The notes under the pieces are model-generated. The model was not told where the DNA came from and ran no database searches. It saw only the letters and a list, made by a program, of their open reading frames with translations. DNA of 64,000 nt, taken from assembly GCF_002741015.1 (NCBI RefSeq), contig NZ_CP016616.1, positions 1,595,501 to 1,659,500 of the forward strand, given 5' to 3'. Made by a program: the position numbers and the translations under genes. Positions 1 through 9,209 of this stretch are shown piece by piece. The stretch's first letter is position 1, and each line of letters begins with the position of its first letter. Source of the DNA: Microvirga ossetica (GTDB lineage: Bacteria > Pseudomonadota > Alphaproteobacteria > Rhizobiales > Beijerinckiaceae).

Positions 1-173
1 TGGAGCGCCGAATCGTGAGACCCTACTATGGCAGGCCCTACTATAGGAGGCCGTACTATGGCCGACCCTACTACGGTCGGCGATACTACGCGCCGGGGTG
101 CCGGGTGGTGGTCACGCGGCGCATTAATCGCTTCGGGGAACCGGTGGTCATCAGACGGCGCATCTGTGGCTAA
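1..173 (+). CDS. C-terminal part of an RPYY-repeat protein (partial)
   Basis: An open frame enters from the left edge (first full codon at 3) and stops at TAA 171-173. It encodes several RPYY/GRPYY units followed by a basic tail with a VVVTRRINRFGEPVV stretch and one Cys on each side of it. Arg/Tyr/Gly-rich repeats before a short conserved basic tail are common in small secreted proteins of Hyphomicrobiales, so export is likely, but the start lies outside the window. The repeat periodicity and the clean stop argue that this frame is the real one, against an overlapping frame that begins at 28. The function is unknown. Confidence 0.6.
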   Translation, partial: ERRIVRPYYGRPYYRRPYYGRPYYGRRYYAPGCRVVVTRRINRFGEPVVIRRRICG

Positions 174-474
174 TCGGCTGCTCGGGTTACGAGCCCCGTC
201 AACCGTGCCATCACTGAGGCCGTTCCATTATCCTGGTCAGGATGATTCTGTCGCAGCCGCTGGGACTGCCGCCTGAGACACCATGGAACCTTCCCCTGTC
301 CTTCGGCGATGACAGCGATTCCATTGTTCTTGCGGCTGAGGGATCAGCCATGCCCTTAGCGGGCGCTCCAGTTTCGGCGAAGCTGTTTACATAGGTTCAG
401 AAAAGTGGGAATCTGCCCGCCGCGATGGTGGTGGCCTGAATGCTGTGCGGTGAGGTTTCGAGGCGAGGTGTCCC
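174..474. other. Intergenic, nothing recognised
   Basis: No convincing coding frame, repeat or RNA was seen. The last 20 bases hold a possible ribosome site (GCGAGG) for the gene at 475. Confidence 0.4.
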
Positions 475-732
475 ATGACGCACAGATTTCAGGTTGGACA
501 GACGGTCCTCCCAGCCCATCCCAGGCGAGCAAATCCTGATACCTACGTGATTGTCCAAGCACTGCCTGACACATCGCACGGACCTCAGTACCGGATCAGG
601 GCGCTATCGAGCGCAGCCGAGTGCGTCGTTGATGAGACGCAAATTAAGAAGGTGCGAGCAGAGCCACGGCATCCCGCAAAGGTCACGCGCGAAAATAAGA
701 GCGAGTCTATGTCTCATCTCGTCTGGTGTTAG
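475..732 (+). CDS. Small conserved hypothetical protein
   Basis: This frame encodes 85 residues. The first ~60 look like a compact beta-rich domain (FQVGQTV, then YVIVQALPDTSHGPQYRIR, then DETQIKKV), a pattern familiar from short uncharacterised proteins of Methylobacterium, Microvirga and Bradyrhizobium. In those proteins a 'G-x-x-V' strand is followed by 'QYRIR'. The C-terminal ~20 residues look unstructured. There is no signal peptide or membrane segment. The function is unknown, and the gene stands alone on the plus strand. Confidence 0.55.
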   Translation: MTHRFQVGQTVLPAHPRRANPDTYVIVQALPDTSHGPQYRIRALSSAAECVVDETQIKKVRAEPRHPAKVTRENKSESMSHLVWC

Positions 733-880
733 CGGTCTTCGGTCGCGAGGTGATTGATAGCTTGCCTACTGACCGCGCGTGACACCAGCAAATCCTGCTG
801 ACGCAATGATGCCTTGACCCTGCGACCACCCAATGCCGCGTCTGATCGCACGATGTTACAGGCGAAGAGATCTGGCCCGA

Positions 881-1542
881 TCACAGAGGCCGACTGCCGA
901 CGATCTGTGGCTGGTCGAATACGACTGGTTCGAGCGCCGTACCATCATTCCGCATCGCGTGCTCGGCAAAGCAGGAGATGCCAGAGGGAAGAATGGTCTC
1001 GTGCCTCGCCACATCAATGAAGATGTGCTTCGAGTTTTCCGGTTTGATATCAAACCAGTTGGGATCATCGAAAGTACCGGCGTACACACCGCAGACAGTC
1101 GCTCAACATCGACCTGGGACGGTGCGGAGACGGTCTCTACTTCGGGTATCCGCTCGGTCTCAGATTCCGTGTGGACATCCAGTTTCCCCAGATGCGGCTC
1201 GTCTGCCTCTCGCACGGAGCCTTCGGGCGCTTCTACCGATATCGGAGCGGACGCGGGCTCCCTCTCCACGTCCTGTTCTGTGGGGGCCAGTACCTCGATC
1301 CGGCCAGGGAAGTCATTCCGGCACTCATACTGGACGTAATCGTGGAAATTGGACCTGATCCGGTGCGGTTGGTCGAGAAGGATCTCATTCCGGACTTCGA
1401 GCACGAAGAAGCGCCCTGCCTGAGTGGTCACATCCACCCGCCTAACCACTCCTTCGGAAAAGCTCTTCCATGAACCGGATGGATGGAAGTGGACGCGAAC
1501 CTCGTCGCCAATGGCAAGCCTCGTTGTCTTTGCCTCAGACAT
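881..1542 (-). pseudogene. Hypothetical protein gene with a probable frameshift
   Basis: The gene starts at ATG 1542 with GAGGAG nine bases upstream and overlaps the end of the LuxR-type gene by 8 bases, so the two are probably co-transcribed. About 145 residues (MSEAKTTRLAIGDEVRVHF, then an acidic linker) read well. Near 1090-1105 the sensible reading moves to another frame, which gives a compact domain (FDDPNWFDIKPENSKHIF... LPSGISCFAEH...) ending at the stop at 881. In the first frame the same stretch is rich in Arg, Ser and Pro and runs on to 856, as expected of non-coding reading. A single-base change between the halves is the simplest explanation. Two separate genes, the second starting at GTG 1087, are also possible. 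Confidence 0.5.
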
Positions 1543-2302
1543 TCGGAGTCGGCACTCCTCTCCTCGGCAGGCGCTGCGAGGCCCACATGGCTGCCTGGGT
1601 GCGATTGGAGGCACCGACCTTGCGCAGAATGGCCTTGACGTGGACCTTGATGGTGGCTTCGGTGATGTCCAGGTCACGGGCAATGATCTTGTTGGACGAA
1701 CCGTGCATCAGGCAACCCAGGATTTGGGCTTCTCGCACGGAGAGGTTGCACTCCCTTAGATTAGAAATCTTCGGCTCGGCCACCGCGTTATTCTGGAATG
1801 GCTGCTCTGGGCTCTGGATCATCCCACTCAATAGCAAGTGCATGATCGCCGAGGGTACAACAGTCTCTCCGAGCATGACCAATTCAAGGGATTTGATCAG
1901 AATCTCAGGGGCGCTTGCTCCTTCACAGAAGCCATCCACTCCCGCCTCATGTCCGATCCGCACAAAGCCGAGATCGAACTGATTCGTCAGAACAACAACC
2001 CGAACCTCTGGCGATTGTTGTTTTGCTGCCCTGACCGCCTCAAGCATGCGGCTGGTGTCGTGGTTCGCTTCGATGATGACGAGTGCAGCCTCCGGAGCAG
2101 CATCTTGGATCATTCGCGAATTTGTAGCAGCATCTGCCTCAGCAACCACGAACACCGATCCTCGCAGGATTTGCTGAAGCCCAGAGCGCAGAAGGGAGCT
2201 TTGGCAGATCAGAGCCGTTGCGACCGTTGTCTCAAGACCGCATGCCTGATCTTTGGTCTGAAGTGTCGGCTTTGGTACAAGCTTGATCGTGTGGACAGTC
2301 AT
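1535..2302 (-). CDS. LuxR-family regulator with a degenerate receiver domain
   Basis: This 255-residue protein has an N-terminal receiver-like domain (about residues 28-150) and a C-terminal LuxR/NarL helix-turn-helix (about 186-243, LSVREAQILGCLMHGSSNKI then ATIKVHVKAILRKVGASNR). The receiver lacks the phosphorylation apparatus: the acidic pair is replaced by Cys-Gln (33-34), the phospho-acceptor Asp by Glu78, and the conserved Lys region reads DGFCEGAS. It probably works without phosphorylation or binds a ligand. AGGTGG lies upstream of the ATG. It is followed with an 8-base overlap by the frameshifted gene at 881-1542. The target genes are not evident. Confidence 0.85.
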   Translation of the reverse strand: MTVHTIKLVPKPTLQTKDQACGLETTVATALICQSSLLRSGLQQILRGSVFVVAEADAATNSRMIQDAAPEAALVIIEANHDTSRMLEAVRAAKQQSPEVRVVVLTNQFDLGFVRIGHEAGVDGFCEGASAPEILIKSLELVMLGETVVPSAIMHLLLSGMIQSPEQPFQNNAVAEPKISNLRECNLSVREAQILGCLMHGSSNKIIARDLDITEATIKVHVKAILRKVGASNRTQAAMWASQRLPRRGVPTPNV

Positions 2303-2899
2303 TTATGCCACCTGCTTAGCTTTTGATGTAAAGAAATAAAGTGCACAGGCAACGAGAATCGCGTCTGTCAAAAACCCGACACACATGCCTACCAGATAAT
2401 CGAAGGCTCTACCGCCACTATGCTACTATCATAAGCCTCACAGATAACCTAAGTTAATATCTAAATTCTGCTCAACGTCTCTGGATAGTTCCTTGGCATC
2501 CGTCGATATGCGCTGTCGGTAATACTATGGGCTCTGACGGAACCTTAGAGCACGCCCCATTGATGCCGGTACGGCTCATGCCATGATCGCGGCCACGGCA
2601 GGCAACCCACTCGTGCCGCTGGTGCGGATGACGGCAACAGAGCCCTCCCGTTCGGAATGATTGCTATGTCTTCCAGATGCCCGACCCGGAGACGTGGAAC
2701 GTCAATTCAGCAGACACCTACTCTACCTGAGCCACCGATCATTTCTGCCGCGACTTAACCAAGAGAGCAGCATTTCAAATGGCGTTGAGGCTCCGCTGAA
2801 TAACCCCAATGAGCCAGTAGCCTTCACCTGTGCGTGATGAACTTATGGTTATTCTCCCACATTACAGTCATAGATCCGTAGGAGCGATGTAGCCGTATC
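2303..2899. other. Intergenic region between divergent regulators
   Basis: These 597 bases contain no credible gene. The stretch 2325-2480 is AT-rich and probably holds the promoter of the minus-strand LuxR-type gene. The remainder shows no repeat or hairpin that I could support. Confidence 0.4.
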
Positions 2900-3670
2900 T
2901 TGGCAAAAATTCCGCCACGGGATCATCGAGCCAACCGGCTGATCGCTGCGCTGGAACCAGCAGATTTTGCCGTGCTGGAACCGCATCTTGAGATTGTTGA
3001 CCTACCGAAGGGCGCAGTGCTCTACGAGGCTGGCGACAGCATTCGCTACACCTACTTCCCGCACAATGCCATCGTGTCCCTTGTCGAAGTCATGGAAGAT
3101 GGGCGTGTGGCCGAAGTGGCGCTGTTCGGGCGTGAGGGGATGTTCGGTCTCTTGAGCGCCTTTATCAGCGGTGAAGCCCTCGGACGCTCTGTGGTGCTGG
3201 TCTCGGGCACCGCCTCGCGGATTCCGATCAAGCAAATGCGCGGGGTTCTCGTGTTGCGCTCTCGGCTGCGACGGATGGTGGCCGCTTTCAATGAGGCACT
3301 GCTCGCCCAAACATTTCACACCATGGCCTGCAATACCCTTCACCCGGTCGAGGCCCGGTGCTGCCGCTGGCTTCTCAGCATCCATGACCGGATGGATCAG
3401 GACACCCTGCCCCTGACCCATGAAACACTGGCCGAGAGGCTTGGGGTCCAACGCTCCACGGTCAGCACCGTTTTGCGCACCCTTCAGACCACTGGCCTGA
3501 TTGAACAACGCCGAGGCGGCATCGTCGTGGCCGACCGCGCTGCCCTCGAACAGGCGACCTGTGAGTGCTACCACAAGATCCGCATCCGCGTTGAGAAGGC
3601 GCTGCCCGGCACCTATGCCCCATCCGGATTGGGATGGGCTGGCTATAACTACATCCGACCTCGGCGCTGA
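2900..3670 (+). CDS. Crp/Fnr-family transcription regulator
   Basis: This 256-residue protein has an N-terminal cyclic-nucleotide-binding fold (about 15-135; LPKGAVLYEAGDSIRYTYFP and VALFGREGMFGL) and a C-terminal winged helix (about 150-225; LTHETLAERLGVQRSTVSTV). It has no Fnr-type Cys cluster, so oxygen sensing through iron-sulfur is unlikely. The 'YFPHNAIVSLV' variant of the pocket is typical of a large Hyphomicrobiales subgroup whose ligand is unknown. The start is TTG 2900, with no strong ribosome site. Several cyclase genes lie downstream, which makes a cNMP link tempting, but the phosphate-binding Arg/Ser of CRP is not obvious. Confidence 0.85.
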   Translation: MAKIPPRDHRANRLIAALEPADFAVLEPHLEIVDLPKGAVLYEAGDSIRYTYFPHNAIVSLVEVMEDGRVAEVALFGREGMFGLLSAFISGEALGRSVVLVSGTASRIPIKQMRGVLVLRSRLRRMVAAFNEALLAQTFHTMACNTLHPVEARCCRWLLSIHDRMDQDTLPLTHETLAERLGVQRSTVSTVLRTLQTTGLIEQRRGGIVVADRAALEQATCECYHKIRIRVEKALPGTYAPSGLGWAGYNYIRPRR

Positions 3671-4028
3671 GGTTGCGCTGAAACAGTTCCCTACCTCACA
3701 TCTCCCGTCGATCTTGCGGAAGCTTACGGTCCTTCAGGATGGCAAGGAGTAGGGGGCAGCCCAGCCTCCTGTTCTCCCAAGGTCGTTCAAGTCCTTAAAT
3801 GTAGAGCGTCACCTGGATCTTCACCGATGGTGCGCAGTCTCGTAGTCGTCCCGGTGTAAGGGATAGCCTCAGACATCCTGCCGCTGTCAGATGACCTTGC
3901 CCACCTAATAGCTTCGACGTACCGCTCTGCTCATTCCAATAACCAAGAACAGATCGGCTCGTCAGTTTCGGAGTAGGTGCGCCGCTCGGTGGATTCACTC
4001 CAACGACCGGTCTCGAAAAGCACAACTC
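3671..4028. other. Intergenic, nothing recognised
   Basis: These 358 bases contain no credible reading frame and no clear terminator or repeat. Confidence 0.4.
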
Positions 4029-4370
4029 ATGCGTGATTTGACCGAAAAGCAATTTGTGGCTGCGATGGAGCGGAACGGGTTCATAAAGGATGAGAGGCTG
4101 CTCAATGGCTTTCGCCATCCTGATCTGCCAGAGGCGGTGTTTATGACAGTGACCATTCAGGCCAATGGCTATCGGGGAGCTTTGAAGGCCGTTCTTGAAT
4201 CCCTCAAGCAGAAGCAAGCCGAGGGGAAGCGGGGTAGGAGAGTTCAGAGACGGCTGCCGCTACGACCATCTCCTCGGGGAGAGCCGTTCTATTGTCGGGC
4301 TTTAACTGCTACTCTGCTCGCTCGTGCTGAATGGGGTGCCTTCGATGTCGCACCAGATAACGGGCATTGA
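4029..4370 (+). CDS. Small hypothetical protein overlapping the next gene
   Basis: The frame gives 113 residues. The first ~68 (MRDLTEKQFVAAMERNGF ... ALKAVLESLKQKQAEGKR) look like a real folded unit, and short proteins that begin MRDLTEKQF occur in Methylobacteriaceae. The rest is low-complexity and Arg-rich. The 3' end overlaps the start of the methyltransferase at 4345 in another frame, so the tail may be an artefact of a lost stop codon. The function is unknown. Confidence 0.5.
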   Translation: MRDLTEKQFVAAMERNGFIKDERLLNGFRHPDLPEAVFMTVTIQANGYRGALKAVLESLKQKQAEGKRGRRVQRRLPLRPSPRGEPFYCRALTATLLARAEWGAFDVAPDNGH

Positions 4371-5376
4371 GGGGTTCAACAATGTCGCCCTGCTGGTCCG
4401 TGCCTTCCAGCTATCCAGGATGCTACAAGTAGCCACTTCATTGGATCTGGCAGGCCGGGTTGCAGATGGTCCGCAGCCGGTGACGCAGCTTGCCTCCGAC
4501 TGCGGAGCAAACCCAGATATGCTCCTGCGTCTGTGCCGAGCCCTGGCGGCATTCGGCATCTTCCGGGTCATGCCAGATGGACAGGTGAGCCAAACCTCCC
4601 ACTCGGCTTGGCTCCGTAAGGACGCCGAGCCGACGCTCTATTATGCTGCGCGGTACTGGACGACGCGCGGCAACTGGCAAGCCTGGGCCAACTTGGAGTA
4701 TGCCGTCAGAACCGGAGAGTCGCCGTTTCGAGAAACCTTTGGGGTCGCCAATTTCGAGTACCTTGCGGCGCATCCTTACGAGGCCAGCCTGTTCGATCTG
4801 TTCATGCAGCACAGCCCCGATGATCGGCATGCTGCCGTGGTTGAGGCATACGATTTCTCAAATGCCCGGCTGGTGGTGGATGTCGGCGGCGGTACTGGCG
4901 CATTACTCACCGCTATCCTGATCGCGCATCCGGACATGAAAGGGCTATTGTTCGACCAGGAGGCTGTCGTCGCGGCTGCTCCAGAGATGCTGCGGGGGTT
5001 TGGCCTGTCCGAGCGCTGCCGGATCGAGGCAGGCAGCTTCTTCGAGGCTCTCCCGAAAGGCGGCGACATTTACACTCTGTCCCAGATCCTGCACGACTGG
5101 AATGATGAGCGCTGTCTAACCATCCTCTCGAATTGCCGAGAGGCTATGGGGCAAGATGCTCGCCTTCTCGTCATCGAGCGCGTGCTGGATGAGGAGCCCG
5201 GCCAGACGAATCCCATGAGTTATCTGGCGGATATTCATATGATGGTGAACTTCGACGGTGGAAGGGAACGCACCGAAACAGAGTTCGCAGGATTATTCAC
5301 TCGATCTGGGTTCAGTGCACCCCATGTCCTGCAAACAAGGTCACCATTTTACATTATCGAGGCGAGGCCCGTGTAA
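4345..5376 (+). CDS. SAM-dependent O-methyltransferase (Methyltransf_2 type)
   Basis: This 343-residue enzyme has the two-domain layout of small-molecule O-methyltransferases. An N-terminal dimerisation/winged-helix part covers about 1-110. The Rossmann domain carries the SAM loop VVDVGGGTGALL (about 177-188), and the catalytic His lies in ILHDWND (about residue 250). The family methylates hydroxyl groups of aromatic or polyketide substrates; the substrate here is unknown. ATG 4345 is preferred, although an in-frame ATG at 4324 would add 7 residues. A related but damaged copy lies at 16406-17428, and a cyclase gene follows 147 bases downstream in the same direction. Confidence 0.85.
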   Translation: MSHQITGIEGFNNVALLVRAFQLSRMLQVATSLDLAGRVADGPQPVTQLASDCGANPDMLLRLCRALAAFGIFRVMPDGQVSQTSHSAWLRKDAEPTLYYAARYWTTRGNWQAWANLEYAVRTGESPFRETFGVANFEYLAAHPYEASLFDLFMQHSPDDRHAAVVEAYDFSNARLVVDVGGGTGALLTAILIAHPDMKGLLFDQEAVVAAAPEMLRGFGLSERCRIEAGSFFEALPKGGDIYTLSQILHDWNDERCLTILSNCREAMGQDARLLVIERVLDEEPGQTNPMSYLADIHMMVNFDGGRERTETEFAGLFTRSGFSAPHVLQTRSPFYIIEARPV

Positions 5377-5466
5377 ACAGAAGCCCTCCGGGACAGGCTG
5401 TAGGCTCAAGCCGTAGTGACGTTCCTGACCAATGAACGTTTGATAGTAGCCCTTGAAAAGAGGCGC

Positions 5467-5495
5467 TGGACCATCTGGATTCTATGATGCACGAT
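5467..5495 (+). promoter_or_regulatory. Cyclase-family promoter-like block, copy 1
   Basis: TGGACC (5467-5472), a 17-base spacer and CACGAT (5490-5495) end 28 bases before ATG 5524. The same layout precedes the other cyclase loci. This is the most divergent copy. Confidence 0.5.
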
Positions 5496-5523
5496 TCCAA
5501 ATGGCCCTGCGCGGAGAGCGCTC

Positions 5524-7299
5524 ATGGCGGGCAAGCAAGGACGGGTTGAGCGGCGGCTCGCGGCGATCTTCGCGGCTGACGTAGCAGGCTACTCGCGCCT
5601 GATGGCGCAGGATGAGGTCCGGACGCTCCGCACCCTGACCGCTCATCGCGAGATCATGGACCGGCTTATTGCCGAGCATGGAGGACGGATCGCCAACACC
5701 GCTGGTGATAGTGTTCTCGCCGACTTTCCCAGCGCCGTCGATGCAGTCAAGTGTGCTGTTGCCGTGCAGGAGGCACTCGCGCAAGCAAACCAGGAGATCC
5801 CCGAGGACCATTGCCTCCAATTCCGGATCGGGATTCACGTTGGCGACGTGATGGTGCGGGATGGCGACCTGTTGGGCGACGGGGTAAACATCGCCGCGCG
5901 ACTGGAGAGCCTCGCAGAGCCTGGAAGCGTGTATATCTCCGCAGAAACTCACATGTATGCTCATCGGACTCTTACCCTCGGCTTCCATGATCTTGGACCG
6001 CAAAAGATCAAAAATATGGAGAAGCCGGTACACGTGTTCCGCGTCGCGGCCCCAGTACTGCCAGCCACTGGCTCGACGAGGCCAACCGAGCCAGCACAAC
6101 CGCCTCCCCTGCCTGACAAGCCGTCGATTGCCGTGCTGCCGTTCACGAACATGAGTGGCGATCCCGAGGACTACTTTTCCGATGGAGTCGTGGAGGAGAT
6201 CATCTCGGCTCTGTCGCGCTTTCGCTCCCTCTTCGTCATCGCTCACAACTCGACCTTCACCTACAAGGGCAAGGCCGTGGACGTGCGCCAAGTGAGCCGC
6301 GAGCTTGGTGTGAGATATGTTCTGGAGGGCAGTGTCCGCAAAGCAGGGAACCGGCTCCGCATCATCGCCCAGTTGATTGATGCCTCGACGGGCAATCACA
6401 TTTGGTCCGAACGGTATGACGGAGACCTCGACGACATCTTTGACCTTCAGGACCGGGTGACGGAGGCGATTGTCGGGGCCATTGAGCCGACGATCACGCT
6501 CAGCGAGATCGAAAGGGCCAAGCGCAAGCGCCCCGACAGCCTCGATGCCTATGATTGCGTGATGCGGGCACTGCCCACTATTTGGTCACACGATGCAGAA
6601 GCCATAGCGGAGGGGCTTCGGCTGGCTGAGCATGCAATCGCCCTCGATCCCACCTATGCCCTGCCGAAGGCACTCGCGGCATGGTGCTATGCCCAGGGTG
6701 TCACCTACATGCGGACCCCCTGCCCTGCCGAAGACCGGGCGAAAGCAATCAAGCTGGCGCAAGAGGCGGCTTCTCTCGACAGCAATGATCCTCTGGTGCT
6801 GACAGTGCTGAGTGGTGCGTATGTCCTCGGAGGGAAGTTCGACCTCGGGCTCGCTACCATCGAGAAGGCGCTCGCCTTGGACCCAAACTCGGCCTGGGCG
6901 TGGCTTCGCAGCGGCTGGGCGAATTTCTATACCAGCCATCCCGACAAGGCCATTGAGCATTTCCAGCGATCCATGCGCCTCAGTCCGCTCGACCCGATGC
7001 ACTTCAACGCCCTGGTCGGAATCGGAGCCGCGCATTTTGGCAAATGCCAGTATGACGAGGCGGCAGGCTGGATCGAACAGGCTCTTCGCGAGAAGCCGAG
7101 CGCCACCTGGGTTTACCGGCTTCTGACGACCACGTACGCCAATGCTGGGCGCTTGGAGGAGGCCAAGCAGTCTGCGGCCAAGCTTCTTGAGGCATTTCCC
7201 GGCCTGACGGTTTCGAAAGCTATGGATGCAGCCCCCGGTCAGCCGGATACAATTGTCCGTTATGCTCACGGCTTGCGAGAGGCGGGCCTACCTGAGTAA
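5524..7299 (+). CDS. Class III nucleotide cyclase with TolB-like domain and TPRs
   Basis: This 591-residue protein has three parts. The cyclase homology domain covers about 8-180, with metal Asp19 and Asp62 and the Asn122/Arg126 pair in GDGVNIAARLE. A TolB/FlgO-like domain covers about 197-325 (KPSIAVLPFTNMSGDP ... GVRYVLEGSVRKAG). TPR repeats extend from about 335 to the end. It has no membrane segment, so it is likely a cytosolic signalling protein. The Lys that contacts adenine in canonical cyclases is Asn58 here (ANTAGD), so activity or specificity may differ from the 13693 paralogue. GGAGAG lies just before the ATG. It is intact. Confidence 0.88.
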   Translation: MAGKQGRVERRLAAIFAADVAGYSRLMAQDEVRTLRTLTAHREIMDRLIAEHGGRIANTAGDSVLADFPSAVDAVKCAVAVQEALAQANQEIPEDHCLQFRIGIHVGDVMVRDGDLLGDGVNIAARLESLAEPGSVYISAETHMYAHRTLTLGFHDLGPQKIKNMEKPVHVFRVAAPVLPATGSTRPTEPAQPPPLPDKPSIAVLPFTNMSGDPEDYFSDGVVEEIISALSRFRSLFVIAHNSTFTYKGKAVDVRQVSRELGVRYVLEGSVRKAGNRLRIIAQLIDASTGNHIWSERYDGDLDDIFDLQDRVTEAIVGAIEPTITLSEIERAKRKRPDSLDAYDCVMRALPTIWSHDAEAIAEGLRLAEHAIALDPTYALPKALAAWCYAQGVTYMRTPCPAEDRAKAIKLAQEAASLDSNDPLVLTVLSGAYVLGGKFDLGLATIEKALALDPNSAWAWLRSGWANFYTSHPDKAIEHFQRSMRLSPLDPMHFNALVGIGAAHFGKCQYDEAAGWIEQALREKPSATWVYRLLTTTYANAGRLEEAKQSAAKLLEAFPGLTVSKAMDAAPGQPDTIVRYAHGLREAGLPE

Positions 7300-7339
7300 T
7301 GGCGAGGTCGTGGGCTGTAACCGATCAGCGATGTGAGCA

Positions 7340-7738
7340 TCACAGGGGCTTTCCCTCACCCGGAAACCAGCATCGCCGCGTCTCTTGCAGGTCGCTACAG
7401 GCAGCCTCGAAAATAGGTGCGGCGAGTACCGCCTCCATATGAAGCGTTGTCTCACCTATGTTGCGGAATCCGTGCGGGTGGCCTGCCGGAACGATCACCG
7501 ATTGCCCGACTGTCACCGGCGCATGTTCGTCGCCGACCCAGACCTCGGCGCGGCCCTCAAGTACAGTCAGGATCTCTTCCACGGCATGCAGATGGGTGGG
7601 TGCGCCGCAGCCAGGATCACACCATTGCTCAAAGACGCATAGCTGGGCTGCCCCAGCCATGGCCGAGACTCGCATGCGCGTCGTCACACCGGGTCGCCAT
7701 TGCTCCCGCTCCTGTCCTGCATGATCGACGATGTGCAT
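7340..7738 (-). CDS. Small cupin-domain protein
   Basis: This 132-residue single-domain cupin has motif 1 at about 46-62 (PTHLHAVEEILTVLEG; His49, His51, Glu55) and motif 2 at about 84-92 (PAGHPHGF; His87 or His89), so metal binding is likely. The role could be an isomerase, dioxygenase or sensor, and it cannot be decided. The start at ATG 7738 is preferred because GCGAGG lies six bases upstream. The longer open frame to 7954 would run into the rhodanese gene and its extra residues do not look like protein. It lies 175 bases downstream of the rhodanese gene on the same strand. Confidence 0.75.
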   Translation of the reverse strand: MHIVDHAGQEREQWRPGVTTRMRVSAMAGAAQLCVFEQWCDPGCGAPTHLHAVEEILTVLEGRAEVWVGDEHAPVTVGQSVIVPAGHPHGFRNIGETTLHMEAVLAAPIFEAACSDLQETRRCWFPGEGKPL

Positions 7739-7913
7739 TATAGCCTCGCGTGCTGACGGTGTGACTGGAGTGATTGCCCCCACTCCCACCGTCGAAGGCG
7801 TATCGGGCGGGGCTATTACACAGCCGTCCAATAGAGCGCTAAGCACGCTGGATCGGTGCTTAAGCGACTGCTCCTGATCTGGATCTGTAACAGTCAGAGC
7901 ACCTTGGTCGAGC

Positions 7914-8705
7914 TTAGTTGCCTGCGAGTTTAAGATCAGCGAGCGAGCCCGCATAGAAGCTTACGTTGTGGAAGGCGTTTCGGGCAATCTCCTCGGCTGC
8001 CGCCTTGGCCTGGGCTGCATCCTTCCCGAACACGATGATGCGCGTGTTGTGGTCCTCCATGGGCAAGCGCCCGTCGTCCTTTGCCTTGACGACCTCTTCT
8101 TTGGGCAGGTGCCGAGCACTGGCAATCGTTCCGGCTCTGAACTCGTCGGCTGATCGCACATCAAAGAACACGGCGGTCTTGTCGCCTTCCCGCACATACC
8201 GGATACCGTCAGGTTCAATCTGCATCGCGCCCACCAGCGCCCGCCAGACGGGTGCCCCAAGCTGATACCGGCGCACATTCGTGTAACCTGCCCCACTCAG
8301 TTCCTCGGCCAGCCGCTTGCTTTTCCCGCAGAACGGGCCGTTGCAGTACAGGACGATGGACGCATCCTTCTTCTCGCCTAGGACGCGCCCGATCTCGGCA
8401 ATATCGGAAACGTAGAGCGACATGGGTACCCCAGCCTTCTGAGCGACGTTGTGGGCACCGGGGATATGGCTGATCGCGAACTCCAGATGCGGACGCGCGT
8501 CAAAGACCGCTGCACTTCCGTCTGCCAAGATCTGGCGCAACTCGTCGGTCGAAACCTCGGTTGTTTTCTCTTTGGGTTGGACCAGCGTCGCCTTCATAAT
8601 GTCTGGGGCGTTCTGTCCCTGAACGCTCCCGGCGAGGAGAGCCATCGCAATAAGGGCAAGAGATCCGACCAGCACGGGCCGGAATGGAATGGCGATGTGA
8701 GTCAT
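7914..8705 (-). CDS. Exported tandem rhodanese-domain protein
   Basis: This 263-residue protein begins with a signal peptide (about 1-30; hydrophobic core VGSLALIAMALLAG). The first rhodanese domain (about 48-155) carries the loop CNGPFCGKSK, with Cys121 as the likely persulfide-bearing residue. The second domain (about 165-262) reads IIVFGKDAAQA at the equivalent site and has no Cys, so it is probably structural. The protein probably acts in the periplasm in sulfur transfer or redox handling. A cupin gene follows on the same strand. Confidence 0.85.
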   Translation of the reverse strand: MTHIAIPFRPVLVGSLALIAMALLAGSVQGQNAPDIMKATLVQPKEKTTEVSTDELRQILADGSAAVFDARPHLEFAISHIPGAHNVAQKAGVPMSLYVSDIAEIGRVLGEKKDASIVLYCNGPFCGKSKRLAEELSGAGYTNVRRYQLGAPVWRALVGAMQIEPDGIRYVREGDKTAVFFDVRSADEFRAGTIASARHLPKEEVVKAKDDGRLPMEDHNTRIIVFGKDAAQAKAAAEEIARNAFHNVSFYAGSLADLKLAGN

Positions 8706-9028
8706 AGGCAGCCTCCAACGGGTTCGAGCGAACGCCTGCTACAGAGCGGAGCCTGATGATGGTGCCAAGCTCGACCTGACGCTAAGCGTGACGATGGCCC
8801 TAAAAGGCGGGTCGAGATGCTGCCGCCCCGTTGGTGTCGGCTATTCAGCCTTGGGACGCGTGGCAGGCAATACACAGGTTTTGCCAGATACTATACGCTT
8901 CAACGGCACCGGGAGTAAGCTCCAGTCGCCAAGTTACAAACACCGACTAAGCTGTTCCTTTCTGATGTCAGGTGGCACTAATGCTGGCTGACTTTTCCTT
9001 GATCGTTCGCGCCTTTCTGATGTTTAAA
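8706..9028. other. Intergenic, nothing recognised
   Basis: No gene, hairpin or repeat was found here. It is probably the promoter region of the minus-strand rhodanese gene. Confidence 0.35.
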
Positions 9029-9171
9029 GCCAAGCTTGGCTTCCGGATCTCGCCGATCTCAGATCCAGGCTGGACACCTTACCCAGGCACAAGCAGAATC
9101 GGATCTGGAACTGCACCGGGGGTCCGATGGGTCCGCAGGAGCATAAAGTAGAGCGGCGACCGACGCCGTAA
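9029..9171 (+). pseudogene. 5' relic of a cyclase gene: leader plus 14 codons
   Basis: The leader 9029-9126 matches the leader of the cyclase locus at 10682 (AGCTTGGCT...CCGGAT, CAGAT...CTGGACAC, CACCGGGGGTCCG) almost base for base in places. It is followed by ATG 9127 and codons for MGPQEHKVERR, the invariant cyclase N-terminus. The frame then reads PTP and stops at TAA 9169-9171. The rest of the gene is absent, and the hydrolase-cyclase gene starts 38 bases later. It is therefore a truncated cyclase whose promoter may now serve the next gene. Confidence 0.8.
9071..9099 (+). promoter_or_regulatory. Cyclase-family promoter-like block, copy 2 (relic)
   Basis: TGGACA (9071-9076), a 17-base spacer and CAGAAT (9094-9099) end 27 bases before relic ATG 9127. 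It lies 110 bases before the intact gene at 9210. Confidence 0.6.
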
Positions 9172-9209
9172 GATTCCTACACCCTATATCCCAGTCCGGG
9201 AGCCGAGCT

